Below, in pieces: positions 25,423 through 37,179 of a DNA stretch of 64,000 nucleotides. Position 1 is the stretch's first letter; each line of letters begins with the position of its first letter. A program made the position numbers and the translations under genes. The notes beneath the pieces were generated by a model. It had not been told where the DNA came from and made no database searches. It saw only the letters and a list, made by a program, of their open reading frames with translations. Source of the stretch: Sanghuangporus weigelae (Eukaryota; Basidiomycota; Agaricomycetes; Hymenochaetales; Hymenochaetaceae); NCBI GenBank assembly GCA_033182465.1, contig CP137328.1:620001-684000 (forward strand). The letters are read 5' to 3'.

Positions 25423-25706
25423 TTATTTAATAAAAAATTCAGGGTGTCTCTGAGACAAGGTCTCGATTTGCGCAGGGCTTGTAATCGGAGATGCATCACA
25501 ACCGAGTAGGACAACTTCCTGTTGGAGATGATCCATTTCTCGGAAGACGTATCTCATGTAAGGCACTAAAAGGATATGTGTATCAGTTATATCGACTTAC
25601 GAATCCAGGGATGAGGAGCACGAATGATAGGAGCCGCATCGATATGTACTGAACTCTCCACAGCAAGATAAAACCAAAGACCAGTTGAGACAGACAAAAA
25701 TGACAT
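25423..25706 (-). CDS. Small two-exon protein of unknown function
   Basis: Exon 1 (25706-25601) starts MSFLSVSTGLWFYLAVESS and ends at ATT C before donor GTAAGT. Exon 2 (25565-25423) follows acceptor CTTTTAG and reads PYMRYVFREMDHLQQEVVLLG, then SPAQIETLSQRHPEFFIK and stop TAA. The phases agree and exon 2 has clear protein composition with an amphipathic helix. The N-terminal 15-20 residues are hydrophobic and could be a membrane anchor. Length 81 aa if 25706 is the true start; more exons upstream (for example a frame starting MSAGPSLHCLLGL at 25936) are possible but I cannot join them in phase. No family recognised. Confidence 0.45.
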
Positions 25707-26384
25707 TCCGTCCAATGGATTCACCAGGATGCATGTGAAATTCATCACAAGAAGTATCTTCCGTCGGGACGGTCAGGACCGTCGTCATAGTCATCATCAT
25801 GATGCTTCGTACGAAGGTGTGAAGCCCTGCAGAACCATAGATCTCACGGGTTTCGAGCATGGAAGCGATGAGACACTAGCTACACCACGAAGTCCAAGCA
25901 AGCAGTGTAATGATGGTCCTGCTGACATTTTCCCTTGCTTGCAACCTAATTCAAAGGACTACCGAACTGAATGAAATGTCAACTTTGGACATTATCATGC
26001 ACGACAAGTACTTTTCCTTTTTCCCTTACTACCAACTCTTTGGAGTGCAGCAAAGTTAGTTTCTATATACTGTATTTCTATTTCTGTATTTCTGTGTTGT
26101 ACGTGTAGGTTTCAGTCCGGACTGCAGTATCAATTTTGGAAATATAAAACCGCCTCTTGCTCACTAGTATCGTGCCACCTCAGCTTAGATGTAACCTTGT
26201 CGCAACTGAGCAGTAAATAGCTAACACTACTGTTACTACAACCTAAGAAAATACTTCTGACATTCGGCAAAAGTTAAGCTGCGGCATCTGAAACATCTAT
26301 TACTTTGCAACCGTACGCAATCCATTCTACTTTGCTCGTCGGGACCTCACACGGAGTCAACATGATCACTCGCACCCAAACGGC
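25707..26384. other. Intergenic
   Basis: Lies upstream of the small gene at 25423-25706 and downstream of the gene ending at 26385; may hold extra upstream exons of the small gene. I see no repeat or RNA gene. Confidence 0.3.
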
Positions 26385-27966
26385 TCACATGCTCCTAGAT
26401 GCTACCCTGCGTGGACTGGCGGCACGATCACTTCGGCGTTCACTCGAACGACCATTTGATTCCTTAGATCTAGTAGGCTTCAAGGGGTAATCCTCTGACT
26501 CCTTGGAGCCTTTGGATTCGACCTTAGATTGTGACTGAGGGCCACACTCCGGCAGTGAGTCGCGAGGCCGGCTGGGCAGTCTTGTTGTGTTTGATTTTGT
26601 GCGTTGAGGTCGGCTTGGACGAGATGAGGAGCTAGCGGTTGAAGAGGTACTCGATGCCTGGACGACTTCTTGCTCGTGCTCATGCTCATGCTCGGCTTCA
26701 GGAATGGGAGGCAGGACTCGTTCGCGGGCACGTCCTCGTTCAGCTCCTTGGGTTCCACTCGCGGATGGAGTCGAGGCAGCAAGTGATGAAACATCTGCTA
26801 AGATTGCATCCTTTTTCTTCTGGTCGTTTTCCTTCATGCCCTTCGCATCATCCGAGAACAGATTGGCCTCTACCTCCATATTATCAATATCCTTCTCATC
26901 CATCATTTCCGCCTGCAGATCCGCTCTCTCTCTGTCTTCCTTCTCCTTTTCTCTCCACTTCTCCTCGCGTTCCTTCCGCAACGTCTCCAGTAATCCTTTC
27001 TCAGGCTCAAAGCGCATCTTCTCACCCAGTCCGTCGGTCCAGCTCACGCGCACACACGCGGCGATTTGGTAAGGACGTACACCATCGTGCCTTTCTGTTC
27101 CTTCTATCTCTGTGTGAATTTGCCGAACGAGTGGGTGAGGGTGGAGAGGGAAGGTGCTAGCACGGGATGGTGATTGCTGAGACAACGAGCCCATAGTAGA
27201 AGCGGAACGGCGAAGGTAACGAAGGACCCTGCGAAGGAGTTCCTTGCCATGCATATTGCGGGAATGCTTATTAGGACGAGTGTCGATTTTCTAGGCGCAC
27301 CATTAGTTAGTTATTATGAATAAAATGCATGCCAGGAGCAAGACGCACGATATGAATGCCCTCGTCCAGAACTGTCATGAACCGATCGGAAAGTTCGACA
27401 CCGTAGCCTTGGTTTATCCGCGTCCACATTGCGTTACCCGGTATCGCGCGTTGGTAGTAGATTTTTGTTCCTTCTGACGGAAGGATCATCACCTGTGGCG
27501 AGGACAATACTTCATCAGCTCAGTGGTACTTGAGACCTATAAAAGTCAAAAAACTGACCTTGTATCCAGGGGCTAGCCAAATCGCTGCAAACACGATCCG
27601 CATCTTCAGCGGGATGTCCGGATCGGCCTGCACAACACATAGCTTATCTTCCACTAATTCATTAGAAAAGCCCAGCGCGTTCACTACGATCCCGCCTTTC
27701 ACTTTTGAAGTGTCCTTCTTCGCAGCTTTGTTGGACCGTCTTGCAGACCTTCCACGGTGGTAATGGTCTCCATCGCGGGTACACTCTGAATCACATTCGG
27801 ATGCGGAAGGCGAGTCGAGCGACGAGGAAGAACGGGGGGTAGGCACGAGAGAATGGCGCGGGAAACCAATGACATAGACCTGATCCCTTCCGCGCAAGTC
27901 GATGCTTGTCGATTCGAACTGATGCTCGCTGTCCGGGAGAGGCGCGAATGTAACCGTTGCGCTCAT
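26385..27966 (-). CDS. Uncharacterised protein, ordered N-terminal half and charged disordered C-terminal half
   Basis: Three exons, 27966-27559, 27492-27349 and 27290-26385, all in phase 0, total 485 aa. The first two give an ordered part: QVYVIGFPRHSLVP, GGIVVNALGFSNELVEDKLC, KMRIVFAAIWLAPGYK, YYQRAIPGNAMWTRINQGYG and VLDEGIHIV. The third exon begins with KELLRRVLRYLRRSAS and YQIAACVRVSWTDGLG, then a long Glu/Lys/Arg run likely to form a helix (KEREEKWREKEKEDRER), an alternating HEHEHEHEQ stretch and a serine/arginine-rich end. Such ends often bind nucleic acid or other proteins, but that is only a guess. No family recognised. Confidence 0.65.
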
Positions 27967-29807
27967 ACAACGATTATTAAGGAATGTGAGGAAAGGAGCG
28001 GAAAGTTTGAGCTATACTACCTTATTCTCAAGACGTTAAGATGGTATGCTGGCTGGCTGGCGGACATGGGTGCCAACTTATGAGAATCATGAGAGACCCA
28101 AAGATGGTCCTTTGCGCAAGGATATTGCGTGTAGTATAATGATAGTCAAAGTAGTGAATAATAGATCACGAGCCAGAGGTATTTCAAAATAGCGACACCA
28201 GACTAGTTGACGAAACATCTGTCAACTACTTGAAAGACGTCTGCTTGAGAGGTGCTTGTCGACGAGGTCAGCATAAGTAGAAGAATTCCTGGTGTTCTTG
28301 TTCAACCGGCGTAATTCCCTAGCTGTAAATGCAAAGGATGGTAATAAGTATATTGCGATTACCAAATCCACTTTGCGCTCAATATGGGCGGCAAGAGGCT
28401 CCCAACTGTTTGACATGGCAGCTATAAACACATAAGGACGAAGAATTGGAACAGTCGGGCCCATTGCGGTGTTGGTGTATGCCGATTCCGGTGCGAATAA
28501 AAAAGAAACAGCTTGCCTTGTGAAACTCAGCTCGTGGGCTTCATCGTGGTCTTGCGTTCGAACAATCTTTCCGCGTTTGTCATGGTGTCACTTGTCACTA
28601 CCATCGAGATATTCAACGAACGTGATGCGATAGAATCGAAGCGAAGCGAACACACTCGGGTAGATAAGAATGTCATTGGCGTTTAGTTAGGTGTGGCAGC
28701 AGGAAGTTAGCGTTAACCAGTGCAAAGCGTTGATTAATTCCAGATGTCCTACAATACCAAGACTCTCCAGGGAGGAAATGCATGCTCAACGAGCGACGCG
28801 CGTTGCTATCAAGCGCGAATGCCCCGTGTCTGCTTTTTCAAGCATAAAGCTGTGATAAAACCTTCCATAAGAATTGGATGGCTTCGCCTTGACTAGAGCG
28901 CATTCGGGGGTAACTTTGCGGAGCACGAAGTCCGACAACAAATCAACACACACCATCAGATTGAACCCACTAATGGCCGTGCAATCGAAGGTCAGGTGGG
29001 GCTGAGACACTAGTACTCAGCGAGAATTGGGGTGAAGAAGATATGTTGTTATCGATGAAGTGTGAACTGAGTAGCTCTAGTTGTTTCAGAGTTCACGTTA
29101 GTGCCGGCAGAAAGACGATGTGCAGCTTGAGCAGACTACTGTGCAGTATTTGAGGACGAGCTATAAGACGACAGGGGTCACCGAGGAAAGAGCTAGCTAC
29201 CAGGGATATAAACCCGTGGACATACGAGTGCTTTCCGCTAGTGATTTGGGATGAATGGCGCAGATAGGCAAGTGGCTCTCGCGTGAGAAAGCAGGGAAGA
29301 CTAATATATTCGGCACTTGAGCCAGCCCTTGTTTTCTAATCGTGATCAGCGCTTTGAAACTCCCGCATCTACTCAGCTGACCACTCTGAGCACTTCACGG
29401 AGGCAAAATCAGACCAAAATGGAGAATGAACGGGGCGGCTAGCGACGGAAATCCGCTATTTCCGGATTGGAGTGTGTCGGCATGCCAAGATTTTGAAATG
29501 ACGAACCACTGCGGCAGCTCTCAGGTTTACTTTTACGGGTAATCTACGTTGGATTGTTGTTATCCGCATTTTGAGGGTGGTGATGAGTCAAATTCTGACC
29601 CCAGAAAACAATAAGCGGGTATTCTTTTGCAACAGGCAACAACTCCACTTGCCGAATCCGTCCATCGCATGCCTCCATCCATGGTTGAGAACGACGGCCT
29701 AGTTAGGAACAGCTTATCTTTCTTCCCTTCTCCCATCATCTCAAAAGCATATAGACACGCTACTTAGAGAACTAGACACCACAACGCACCCCCGTTTACC
29801 CACCATC
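27967..29807. other. Long intergenic region with two possible minus-strand frames
   Basis: Contains the open stretch at 28222-28587 (listed separately) and a 74-codon minus frame at 28786-29010 starting MSQPHLTFDCTAISG. The two are on the same strand and could belong to one gene, but I found no splice that joins them in phase. About 750 bp upstream of 29808 is the promoter side of the next gene. Confidence 0.35.
28222..28587 (-). other. Open reading stretch of 121 codons without an early ATG
   Basis: Read on the minus strand from the TGA at 28590 the frame is open to the TAA-type stop at 28222 and gives RGKIVRTQDHDEAHELSF, FAPESAYTNTAMGP, PYVFIAAMSNSWEPLAAHIE and VIAIYLLPSFAFTAREL. Composition is protein-like with a hydrophobic segment. 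The first ATG is at 28464. It may be an exon of an unresolved gene or a relic. Confidence 0.3.
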
Positions 29808-30645
29808 ATGCATAACATCCCCCGCACTCTCAAACGCTACTCCTCGTCCAACTCCGCCTCGGCTAGGGCGAACATCAAAAGCCTCCTCTTCACCAACTCA
29901 GAGGCGGCTCAGAATGGACTTGACGTTGAGGATGTCAGCTATGCCACCAAAACGTGAGTGGTCATCTCGTACTTAATGCCGTGATGAGCGATGCTGAGGA
30001 AAAGGATGTAGGTTCGACGACGGTGAGGCATCCCCGATGAGCGGGACCCCGCTGAGTTCGCGCCGCTCTTCCCTTGCCTCAGGCGCTGCGCTTTCCTCCC
30101 GCCGCAACTCTTCCACCCTCAACTCATCCGGTGCTCGTGCATTCCACACCTCCACCCCGGCCCAGTCCGAAGAACACGGTTCTTACCAATTCTCCCCTAA
30201 GGAGCTCGCTGCGGTCAAGCGCCGCGTCGAGGAAGAGTTCGCTCTGAAATCCGTCACTCGGTCTCCCCTCCAGTCCCGTCGCCCGTCTGGCAAGGTCCCG
30301 TATGAGTCATCCACTCCTGACGGCTTGACTCGTCACCCGTCCGGATTCGTCGTTCCCAGTCCAGGACCTGCACCAACGACGTTCGCAACGGACCTTCGTC
30401 TCCGCGCAGCTGATAAGCTGCCCACAAAGGGTGTAGCCGAGAGCGTCCTTTCCTTCGCCGACTTGAAAGAAATGGCTACTACTGAGCAATGGACGAGGAG
30501 CGAAAAGGTCCCACAGGAGGTCAGAATCGGCGAAGGCCGAGTCGAGCACCCGAGTGGGTTCATCCCTCCTACTCCTCAGCACCCTGCTATGCAGGAAGTC
30601 AAGGGTGCAGAAGCGTACAAGCCTGCTGTTGACCTGCACAACTGA
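29808..30645 (+). CDS. Uncharacterised serine-rich protein with HPSGF repeats
   Basis: Exon 1 is 29808-29953 (MHNIPRTLKRYSSSNSAS, ANIKSLLFTNSEAAQNGL), exon 2 is 30012-30645; phases agree and the protein is 259 aa. The start has a positively charged, serine-rich stretch that could be a mitochondrial presequence. A second part reads RRSSLASGAALSSRRNSS and ARAFHTSTPA. Two repeats stand out: RHPSGFVVPSPGPAP and EHPSGFIPPTPQHPA. A central helix YQFSPKELAAVKRRVEEEFA separates low-complexity parts. Function unknown. Presence of FHTS, common after mitochondrial cleavage sites, supports but does not prove organelle import. Confidence 0.65.
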
Positions 30646-32099
30646 GGAGGTGGGCAGAGGAATTTCAAGAGCAAAAGTGTTTCACGTGGGATCCTGATTC
30701 CGATTTCGATTCTTACTGAAAAGTTTTTTTGGCATGTGGACGAATGGAATATAGGTTCGTGCACGCGGCGCATGTACACGAAACGAAGAGAAGACAAGCG
30801 AAATAGCACTGTCCCTACCCTTTCCCGACCTTCTTTTGATCCATTCATCCTTTCTCACTAGACCGCCGTGTTGTATACCTATCATTCGGTCTTACTCCTA
30901 CTTCTTTCTTATAGTACATATCCATTTCCCTTTCATTCCCTCCGTCCTGACTGTGTAGTAATGAACGCAACGTTGTTATCCTTGCCCTGTACAACTCCGA
31001 CATCCCTTTCCCGATCAGTTTCAGATTCCAGCGCTTATGTAAAATATATGTATATGGCAAAAGTCAATCAGAGGGCGCCATAACGCAATATCGTTGTGTT
31101 TTCGGTGAACCTTACGGATAGATATGATAGGTGTTTTTTTCTTCATCTGTGACGATTAACGAAGGATGATTGTCTCACATTATCCGAAAAGATGACGTTG
31201 TTCCGATATCTATTTGTATCTATTTGTATCTATATGTGTCTGTTTAAATCTGTTTATACTTACCTCCTACAAGTCCAGATAATATGGTAAAATATGAGAC
31301 TAGTACTAGACTTTTCTTCAAGATGGGCTTTACAGTATTTACCATGAAAGATGAAGCTTTTCGTTTTCCTTGCTTGTCAATTTGTATTGTATTGTATTGA
31401 AAAGATCATCTGTATTTCGCAATGCAGCCAGCAGTGGCACATGATCTTCACTGTTAAAGTGTGACATTTTGTTTAGATAAGTCTGGGTCGTACAGAAAAA
31501 AAGTAAACTGACTGCTAAGGATAAGGTACTCTACATCTCTCCCTCCACCCGTCTAACTTACTATTAATATACTACACTTATCAGACCGGGAACGCGGTTA
31601 ATCTTTTTGGTCAGAAATAAAGTTTGACACTGACAGAGGTCACACGCGCAGGATGTTATGTAAGTAAGGAACGACTGATTGACAAGGGTCGATCAACAAA
31701 CATCGAATCGAGTTGACGAGACTCGATAGTAAACATCGACGAGGTAAAGTGTTCCATACGAAAAGCCAAGGACAACGATAAAACGGCAAAACGACAAGAA
31801 AAAAAGGAAATGAGGGAACGTACGGTAAGGATAAGCCATAATCTTCGCAAGGAGGCATAAAAAGGGAAAATGAGGGAATGGGGGTATACATATACGAGGT
31901 TCTCGCAATAAAAAAGGCACGATACTCTCGGAATAAGGAAAAGCGTCCTCCCAAACAATCAATCCTAACCTCGTGCTCAGAAAAACAAAGGACCTCGACC
32001 GCAAACAAGCTCAAGATCCACGCCGCCATCAACAGCATATAGAGGAGGAAGCATTCCGAGCCGAGTAGGTCTGGAGCCTCCCGACGCGAGATGTGGCGT
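30646..32099. other. Convergent 3' region
   Basis: Lies between two gene ends. The minus strand is open in all three frames around 31640-32038, with leucine/phenylalanine-rich products, an effect of base composition rather than coding. A short imperfect repeat of tatctatttg lies near 31207-31250. No RNA gene seen. Confidence 0.45.
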
Positions 32100-33670
32100 T
32101 TACCTCCTGGTGGAGCTTCGGCTATAGCCGACCTGGAGATTATCCAGCTCCGCTTCGAGGCGCTTGATTTCCGCGTGTGCGGATTCGAGATCCTTGTTGA
32201 GTCTGTCGCGCTCAGCGATGAGCTGAAAATGGCAAAACGGTCGTCAGTAAAACATTTTCACTTCAGGAGGCACAAAGACGCAAATAAGCAGAGGGAAAAT
32301 AAGAAGACGCACGTGTTGTTCCCACTGCCTGAACCTCGATTCCTCAGATTTGACTTGTTCAGTGAAGCGCTTCCGCAAGGCTTCTTCCTCTTCCTTGAAT
32401 TTGGGGTTATCGAGCTTCTTGACCTTCGGCTCGCCGAACTTGCGCGTCTCCATCTGCTGCTGGCGGTAGTTCTCGTAGTGCAGCTCCTCGGTCGTGCTGA
32501 TCAGGTCCAGCATGTGCGTACGGATGAGGAGAGAACGCAGTTTACGGAAGTCGCAGTGGTTTTCGTTCTCGACTGCATGGGTTCAAACAATTCGATTGAT
32601 TGTTGTGACGAGAAGCGAGAAACGTGTTAGAAGAGATGTGGAAGCGAACAGAAGTGGAGAGGTACAAACCTTCAGCGACACCCCAGAGATACTCGCGTCC
32701 CTTAACGATGCGGCCGTCGGGTGTCTTGACGTCTTCGGTGCTACCGATGATAGAGAATGGCACCGCGTCAGCGAGGATACGTGCGTGCTCAGCGCTCGCC
32801 TCATCCTCAGGGTCAATCGGAGGCTGGTAGATACGGATACCCTGCACTCTGATGACCTCGCGAATCTAATGAAAAATATAAGGGGTTGAGTTTGACAGGA
32901 TATGACCAGATACTCACGCGCTGTTTGAAAACGGCTAGGTCATGCTGCGTGAGTGTATCGGCCTTCGCGATGACCGGTATAAGGTTGACACGAGTACCAA
33001 GACGCTTCATCACCTCGATATCAAGAGGCTTAAGCCTAAGTAACGCAATCAGCTCCGAACTTTACCAGCAAAAGACAAAGTAGAAGTCCATGAAAAAAAA
33101 CTTGACTGTAACGTACGTATGCCCCGTCGGCCTAATGAAATAAATGCACGCATGGACACGGAGATCACTCTTCTCCGTACGCTGAGGCTGCTGCTCCTGC
33201 CTCATATACGTCTCATGCTGGTCATCGGCAAAGTCGATGATCGGCACCCAAGAGTCGCGGTTGTTCACGTAGTCGCCAAAGCCCGGTGTGTCAATGACAG
33301 TCAACTTAACCTTGAACTGCTTTTCTTCGAGCTCTGCCTTGATGATCTCGATCTCCGTGAGCTTGTCGAGCTGCTTCTGGTGGCGACGCGCGTAGTTCTT
33401 GGCAGACGAGAGCTCCGTCGCGAAGAGCGTGTTGATGAGGGTCGTTTTTCCCAGTCCTGACTCGCCGACGACCATCACAGTGAAGTGTGCGCCGCGCTTG
33501 GCGACGATTTTGTGCCTCTACAAATGCAGAAATCGGGTTTTAGCAAAGTGAAAAATACGGACAAAAATGGAGTAATTTGAGACGCGTGGTCAAGTAATGC
33601 AAAAGCGCACCTGGTTGGGCAGGTTGGCGATACCGATTCCATCAGACGGAGGAGGTGCAGGGGCAGCCAT
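32100..33670 (-). CDS. CDC12: Septin Cdc12
   Basis: Six exons (33670-33611, 33517-33117, 33035-32918, 32865-32670, 32572-32313, 32222-32100) total 1158 nt, 385 aa. After [14 protein letters not shown] come the P-loop [10 protein letters not shown], switch II DTPGFGD, the G4 motif AKAD, the septin unique element [18 protein letters not shown] and a C-terminal coiled coil from about residue 320 ([20 protein letters not shown]). The short N-terminus, the phrase NLPNQR and [16 protein letters not shown] match Cdc12 rather than Cdc3, Cdc10 or Cdc11. Septins polymerise into filaments at the bud neck or septum and guide cytokinesis. Confidence is high for septin, moderate for the Cdc12 class. Confidence 0.9.
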
Positions 33671-34370
33671 CTTGGACAGTCAGGCAAGCGCGAAGGAACG
33701 TGAAAGAAGGAGAAAAAGAGGCGGAGACGGCGTCAACGACGAGAGCGACGACGAAAGGCGGAACCGTCTGTTTCGCTCGCCAACCGAGATAGAAAATGTC
33801 ACACGAGTGTCACAAAGTAACGTGGTCCAGAATCCGGAATCTGGGCCTGGGAGAAGATATACCAATCCACACTTACATTTACGTCGATCCTCGTAAAATA
33901 CAAGTTCTTGCAGTGAGAACGGTTGTAACTTGTTGTTTAAACCTACAGGGTAACTAATTAAGTGTCACCGGGCTCGAATAATGGGAGCTTTCAGCAGATC
34001 GGTATAGAATCTCTGGGCCTGGGAATATAAGGTTTGTGGGAGAAGTCAAGAGGCGGTATCTATCATGGTGTTGTAAGGCCCTGGATTCCTACAACAAATA
34101 CAGGCATTGCCACACTAACTGGTTGCGATCTCTTATCATTACGACTTCAAGGCAAGGAGTCCGAATAGTCCAGACAGCCATTCCTAAATTGTGATTATGA
34201 TCATCATGCCATATCACTGTGTACCGGCGTGCAGTGCTATTCAGTCATTCTTGTAAGCCTCATGTAACACTCCTTGTGATGAGATTCAACGATATAAAGC
34301 CAGGTTACTTGACTAGCACGACTAGCTGACCATCAGCATCCTTTCTAGGCCCCACGAGCTGCACGAGAAA
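33671..34370. other. Divergent intergenic region
   Basis: Upstream regions of CDC12 (-) and of the dsRNA-binding gene (+). The 99-codon plus frame at 33597-33896 overlaps septin exon 1 and is its shadow. Nothing else seen. Confidence 0.4.
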
Positions 34371-36681
34371 ATGCGAAACCTTCCTCCCCATGAGCTCTAC
34401 GCATTGAAACTCCAGTGTTTGGATCTTGGCTATGCGCTCTTTGAGCCAAACCCTAATGGCTCATATGACTTTGTTCGCATCGGAGACGCGGGTTACATCT
34501 CAGAGGACGGGAAGTTCATGAAGCTATTTAATGCATTCAGTGATCGCAATTCCCAAACAAATGCAGGTGCACACTTTCCAGAGGAATTCGAGCCAATGGA
34601 GCTGATGCATCGAGAGCAAGACCGATTAGAACCCGTTTCACCTGGGTGCAGACGCTCACAAAGTGTCAGGATGATCGGAGGTAGCCTCTCCATATCTGGG
34701 TGAGGAGGCTTCCGATTCTACCCTTCAAATCGTTCCTTGCTAACTCTTAGAAGGCCCGTCGCAGAGTTCGTTGCAGGAGGATCTTTGACTTTGTCCTGTA
34801 TCAGCGGCACTGGTGCAGCTCTTATAACGAAATACAAAGGGAAACGTCACAAGGCGCTGGCTTCTGCTGCCATGGAAAGTTATATGAAGTCCAATGTTTC
34901 ATCTTGGGTTCGACTTGCGCAAACCCTGGGACGGCCTGTTCAAATGCACGACCTGATCTTTGTCAAAGAATGCGTTCTGACGGGTGATTGGGCAAACATA
35001 TCATGGAACAGCACAAGCTGCGAGTCTGACGTCGGATTCAGTGTTGGTTTTCCTACTCTAGCAAGTCTTGAAGTTTCATTCTGGGGGCAGTGGCAACACC
35101 ATATAGAGGTTCCTAAACGACAAGGTCCAGATCGCGAAGCGCCAATTCCTCTCGGAGAGGTCCCCAATTTTGACCAATGCACGTTTATGAAGGGCATTAG
35201 AGTAGCGGAGAGAGCATGGTATAACAAGCTGTCCTATCTTCTCAAGACATCTTGGAGCGAAGGAAGGAAGGATACAGAGCGGTCAATCCTGAGAGCTCTT
35301 TCGGACAAGGATTTCACAGTAAAATTAGTTGGAGACCTTGGCTCCTATTCACCGTCAGTAAGTTGTTATAGTTTCGGGTATGTGGACTGTCTGATACGTT
35401 CCATAGGTCAGGAATGTGTACGATGCTCTAGCAATTTACTTATTCGAGGTAATTCTATCAAATCAAATTTCTCTAAATCGTGTGCTGACATATAAGCAGA
35501 ATTCCGACGCGCAGTATGCAGTGATAAATGAGAGAGACATATACTTTCTAAAGATGGTGAGCCCACACAACCATGAAGCCATGATCAGACTCACCAAGCA
35601 AAAGCAGCATCGCGCTGATACTGTTGATGATATATGCGAGTTTCTGCTTAACTTGGGTACTGATGATCCGACAATCAAGGTGACCAAGGATGCACTTGGA
35701 GAAACAGGTAACAAGATCAGATCTATTCTCTTTCACTTGAGCTATCCTCATACCTTCCTAGTTGCTAGATTGTCGTGGTCAAGTGATGAAGGACTCAGCA
35801 ACGAACTCGTATTACTTGATGAGAACATGAAGCTCTTGGAAATTGCAGACGAAGACTTATCTCAGAGCGAGAAGTCTGAAGGGGATGTGCAGTTCGGCAT
35901 CATCAATAAGGGCTCTCTAGAGATTACACCTAAGGACAACCTACAACACCAAGAAACGTTGTCTGGTAGTCCTCCACCTCCGCCAAAACCGTCGCAACAT
36001 GCTGCAAGATGTAGGGATCTATATTTTTGCGAAACGCAGATTTATCGATTATTCTTTTCAGCTGCCATCACGACCTTGCATAACTACAAGGCGTGCAAGA
36101 AAATCTCAAACCTTGAGTTCGTACATAAATGCGAAGGTCCTTATCATAAACCGGAATGGACAACAATTTGCAAGAGTTAGCACGATTTACTGCAGTTCGA
36201 CTTTATAGCACTCATGCTGAACTTTGTTCTTTAGTTGATGGCGTAGAGTACGGTCACTCTACGGCGTCGAAGAAAAAACTTTCAGCTCATGAAGCGGCAC
36301 GCCAAACATTGAAGAAGCTCTGTAAGTTCTATATATGAACTTTTTTATGTGGGTCAGTTCCCAACTTTGCAATGACAGGCGACGAACCTCCAGACGAGTT
36401 TAGCGATAGCCGCCCTTACTTGTCAAGATTTACCAGGTATCTGGCTTATTACGGGCTGACTGAGACGGTTGAACTGAGGCATCAAGAGACAAAGCCCCAG
36501 GGATGGCAGTGTAGTATCTGGCGGACGTAGTTTCATGATTACGCGTTTGAAAACTGTTGCTGACACATTGCTTCTATATACAGGTAACGGCAAACAAATT
36601 GGCAAAGGGAGAGGCTCAAAAAAGAAAATTGCAGCAGAGAATGCAGCAATAGACGCAGCATATAACTGGGAAGCTGCTTGA
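34371..36681 (+). CDS. Mushroom-specific protein with two C-terminal dsRNA-binding motifs
   Basis: Eight exons (34371-34699, 34751-35357, 35407-35448, 35497-36010, 36062-36175, 36235-36321, 36379-36510, 36584-36681) sum to 1923 nt, 640 aa. The N-terminus PPHELYALKLQCLDLGYALF, EPNPNGSYDF and DAGYISEDGKFMKLFN, then VRLAQTLGRPVQMHDLIFV and TGDWANISW, is a module I know only from uncharacterised Agaricomycete proteins. After a proline stretch SGSPPPPPKPS the first dsRBM reads TTLHNYKACKK, EFVHKCEGPYHKPEWTTICK, DGVEYGHSTASKKKLSAHEA. The second is shorter: RYLAYYGLTETVEL and NGKQIGKGRGSKKKIAAENA. Each keeps the GxGxSKKxA-type helix 2 that contacts RNA. No RNase III or deaminase domain. Probably a dsRNA-binding adaptor; partners unknown. 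Confidence 0.75.
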
Positions 36682-37179
36682 AGAGAGTGGATCTGCTTGT
36701 TCAGTCAGACTGCATATCGAGGCAATAATCAGATGATAGCTTATTCGCAAGTACAGGTGGCTTTTGTATGCAGTGCTTAAGATAGGGAAAATAAAGAAGA
36801 GTGGTCAGCTTCGATCACCCAAAAACATGGTGATGCCTGAACGGAACACCCGGGCAAGGAAGAAGGCGCTTATAGGAATGGACCAAGAGACCAAAGCGAT
36901 GCCATTGCAATACAGGATGCACCGCATAATTTCTTTCGTCTCCTAGGACGAAGATTCTCGTGTCGAAGCGCAGATCCTACCAGAGAGATCAAATGCCAGA
37001 TTCGGGTTGAAAATATGCTAGGCTCGGAGTTCGTCCACTCTCATCATGAGTATATCTCTCACAGTATCACATTGTAGTCCATCGTTACACTTGCCAAGAT
37101 AACGTACATTCGCTTCTAGGATACTAAAAATTCACCGGCTGAACTGCAAGCGTGCAGAGAGTCGTAGTGGCCGATGGGA
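36682..37179. other. Convergent intergenic region
   Basis: Between two gene 3' ends. A 60-codon plus frame (36764-36946) is lysine-rich without features. Nothing supported. Confidence 0.4.

Noticed and set aside
26639-27160. 173-codon plus frame MKRYSMPGRLLARAH...
   Set aside because: Opposite the well supported exon 3 of the 26385-27966 gene; product is low-complexity Ser/Pro/His.
31640-32038. Three overlapping minus-strand frames of 100-132 codons
   Set aside because: All three frames are open at once, products are Leu/Phe/Ser-rich and the interval is the 3' region of CDC12; base composition explains it.
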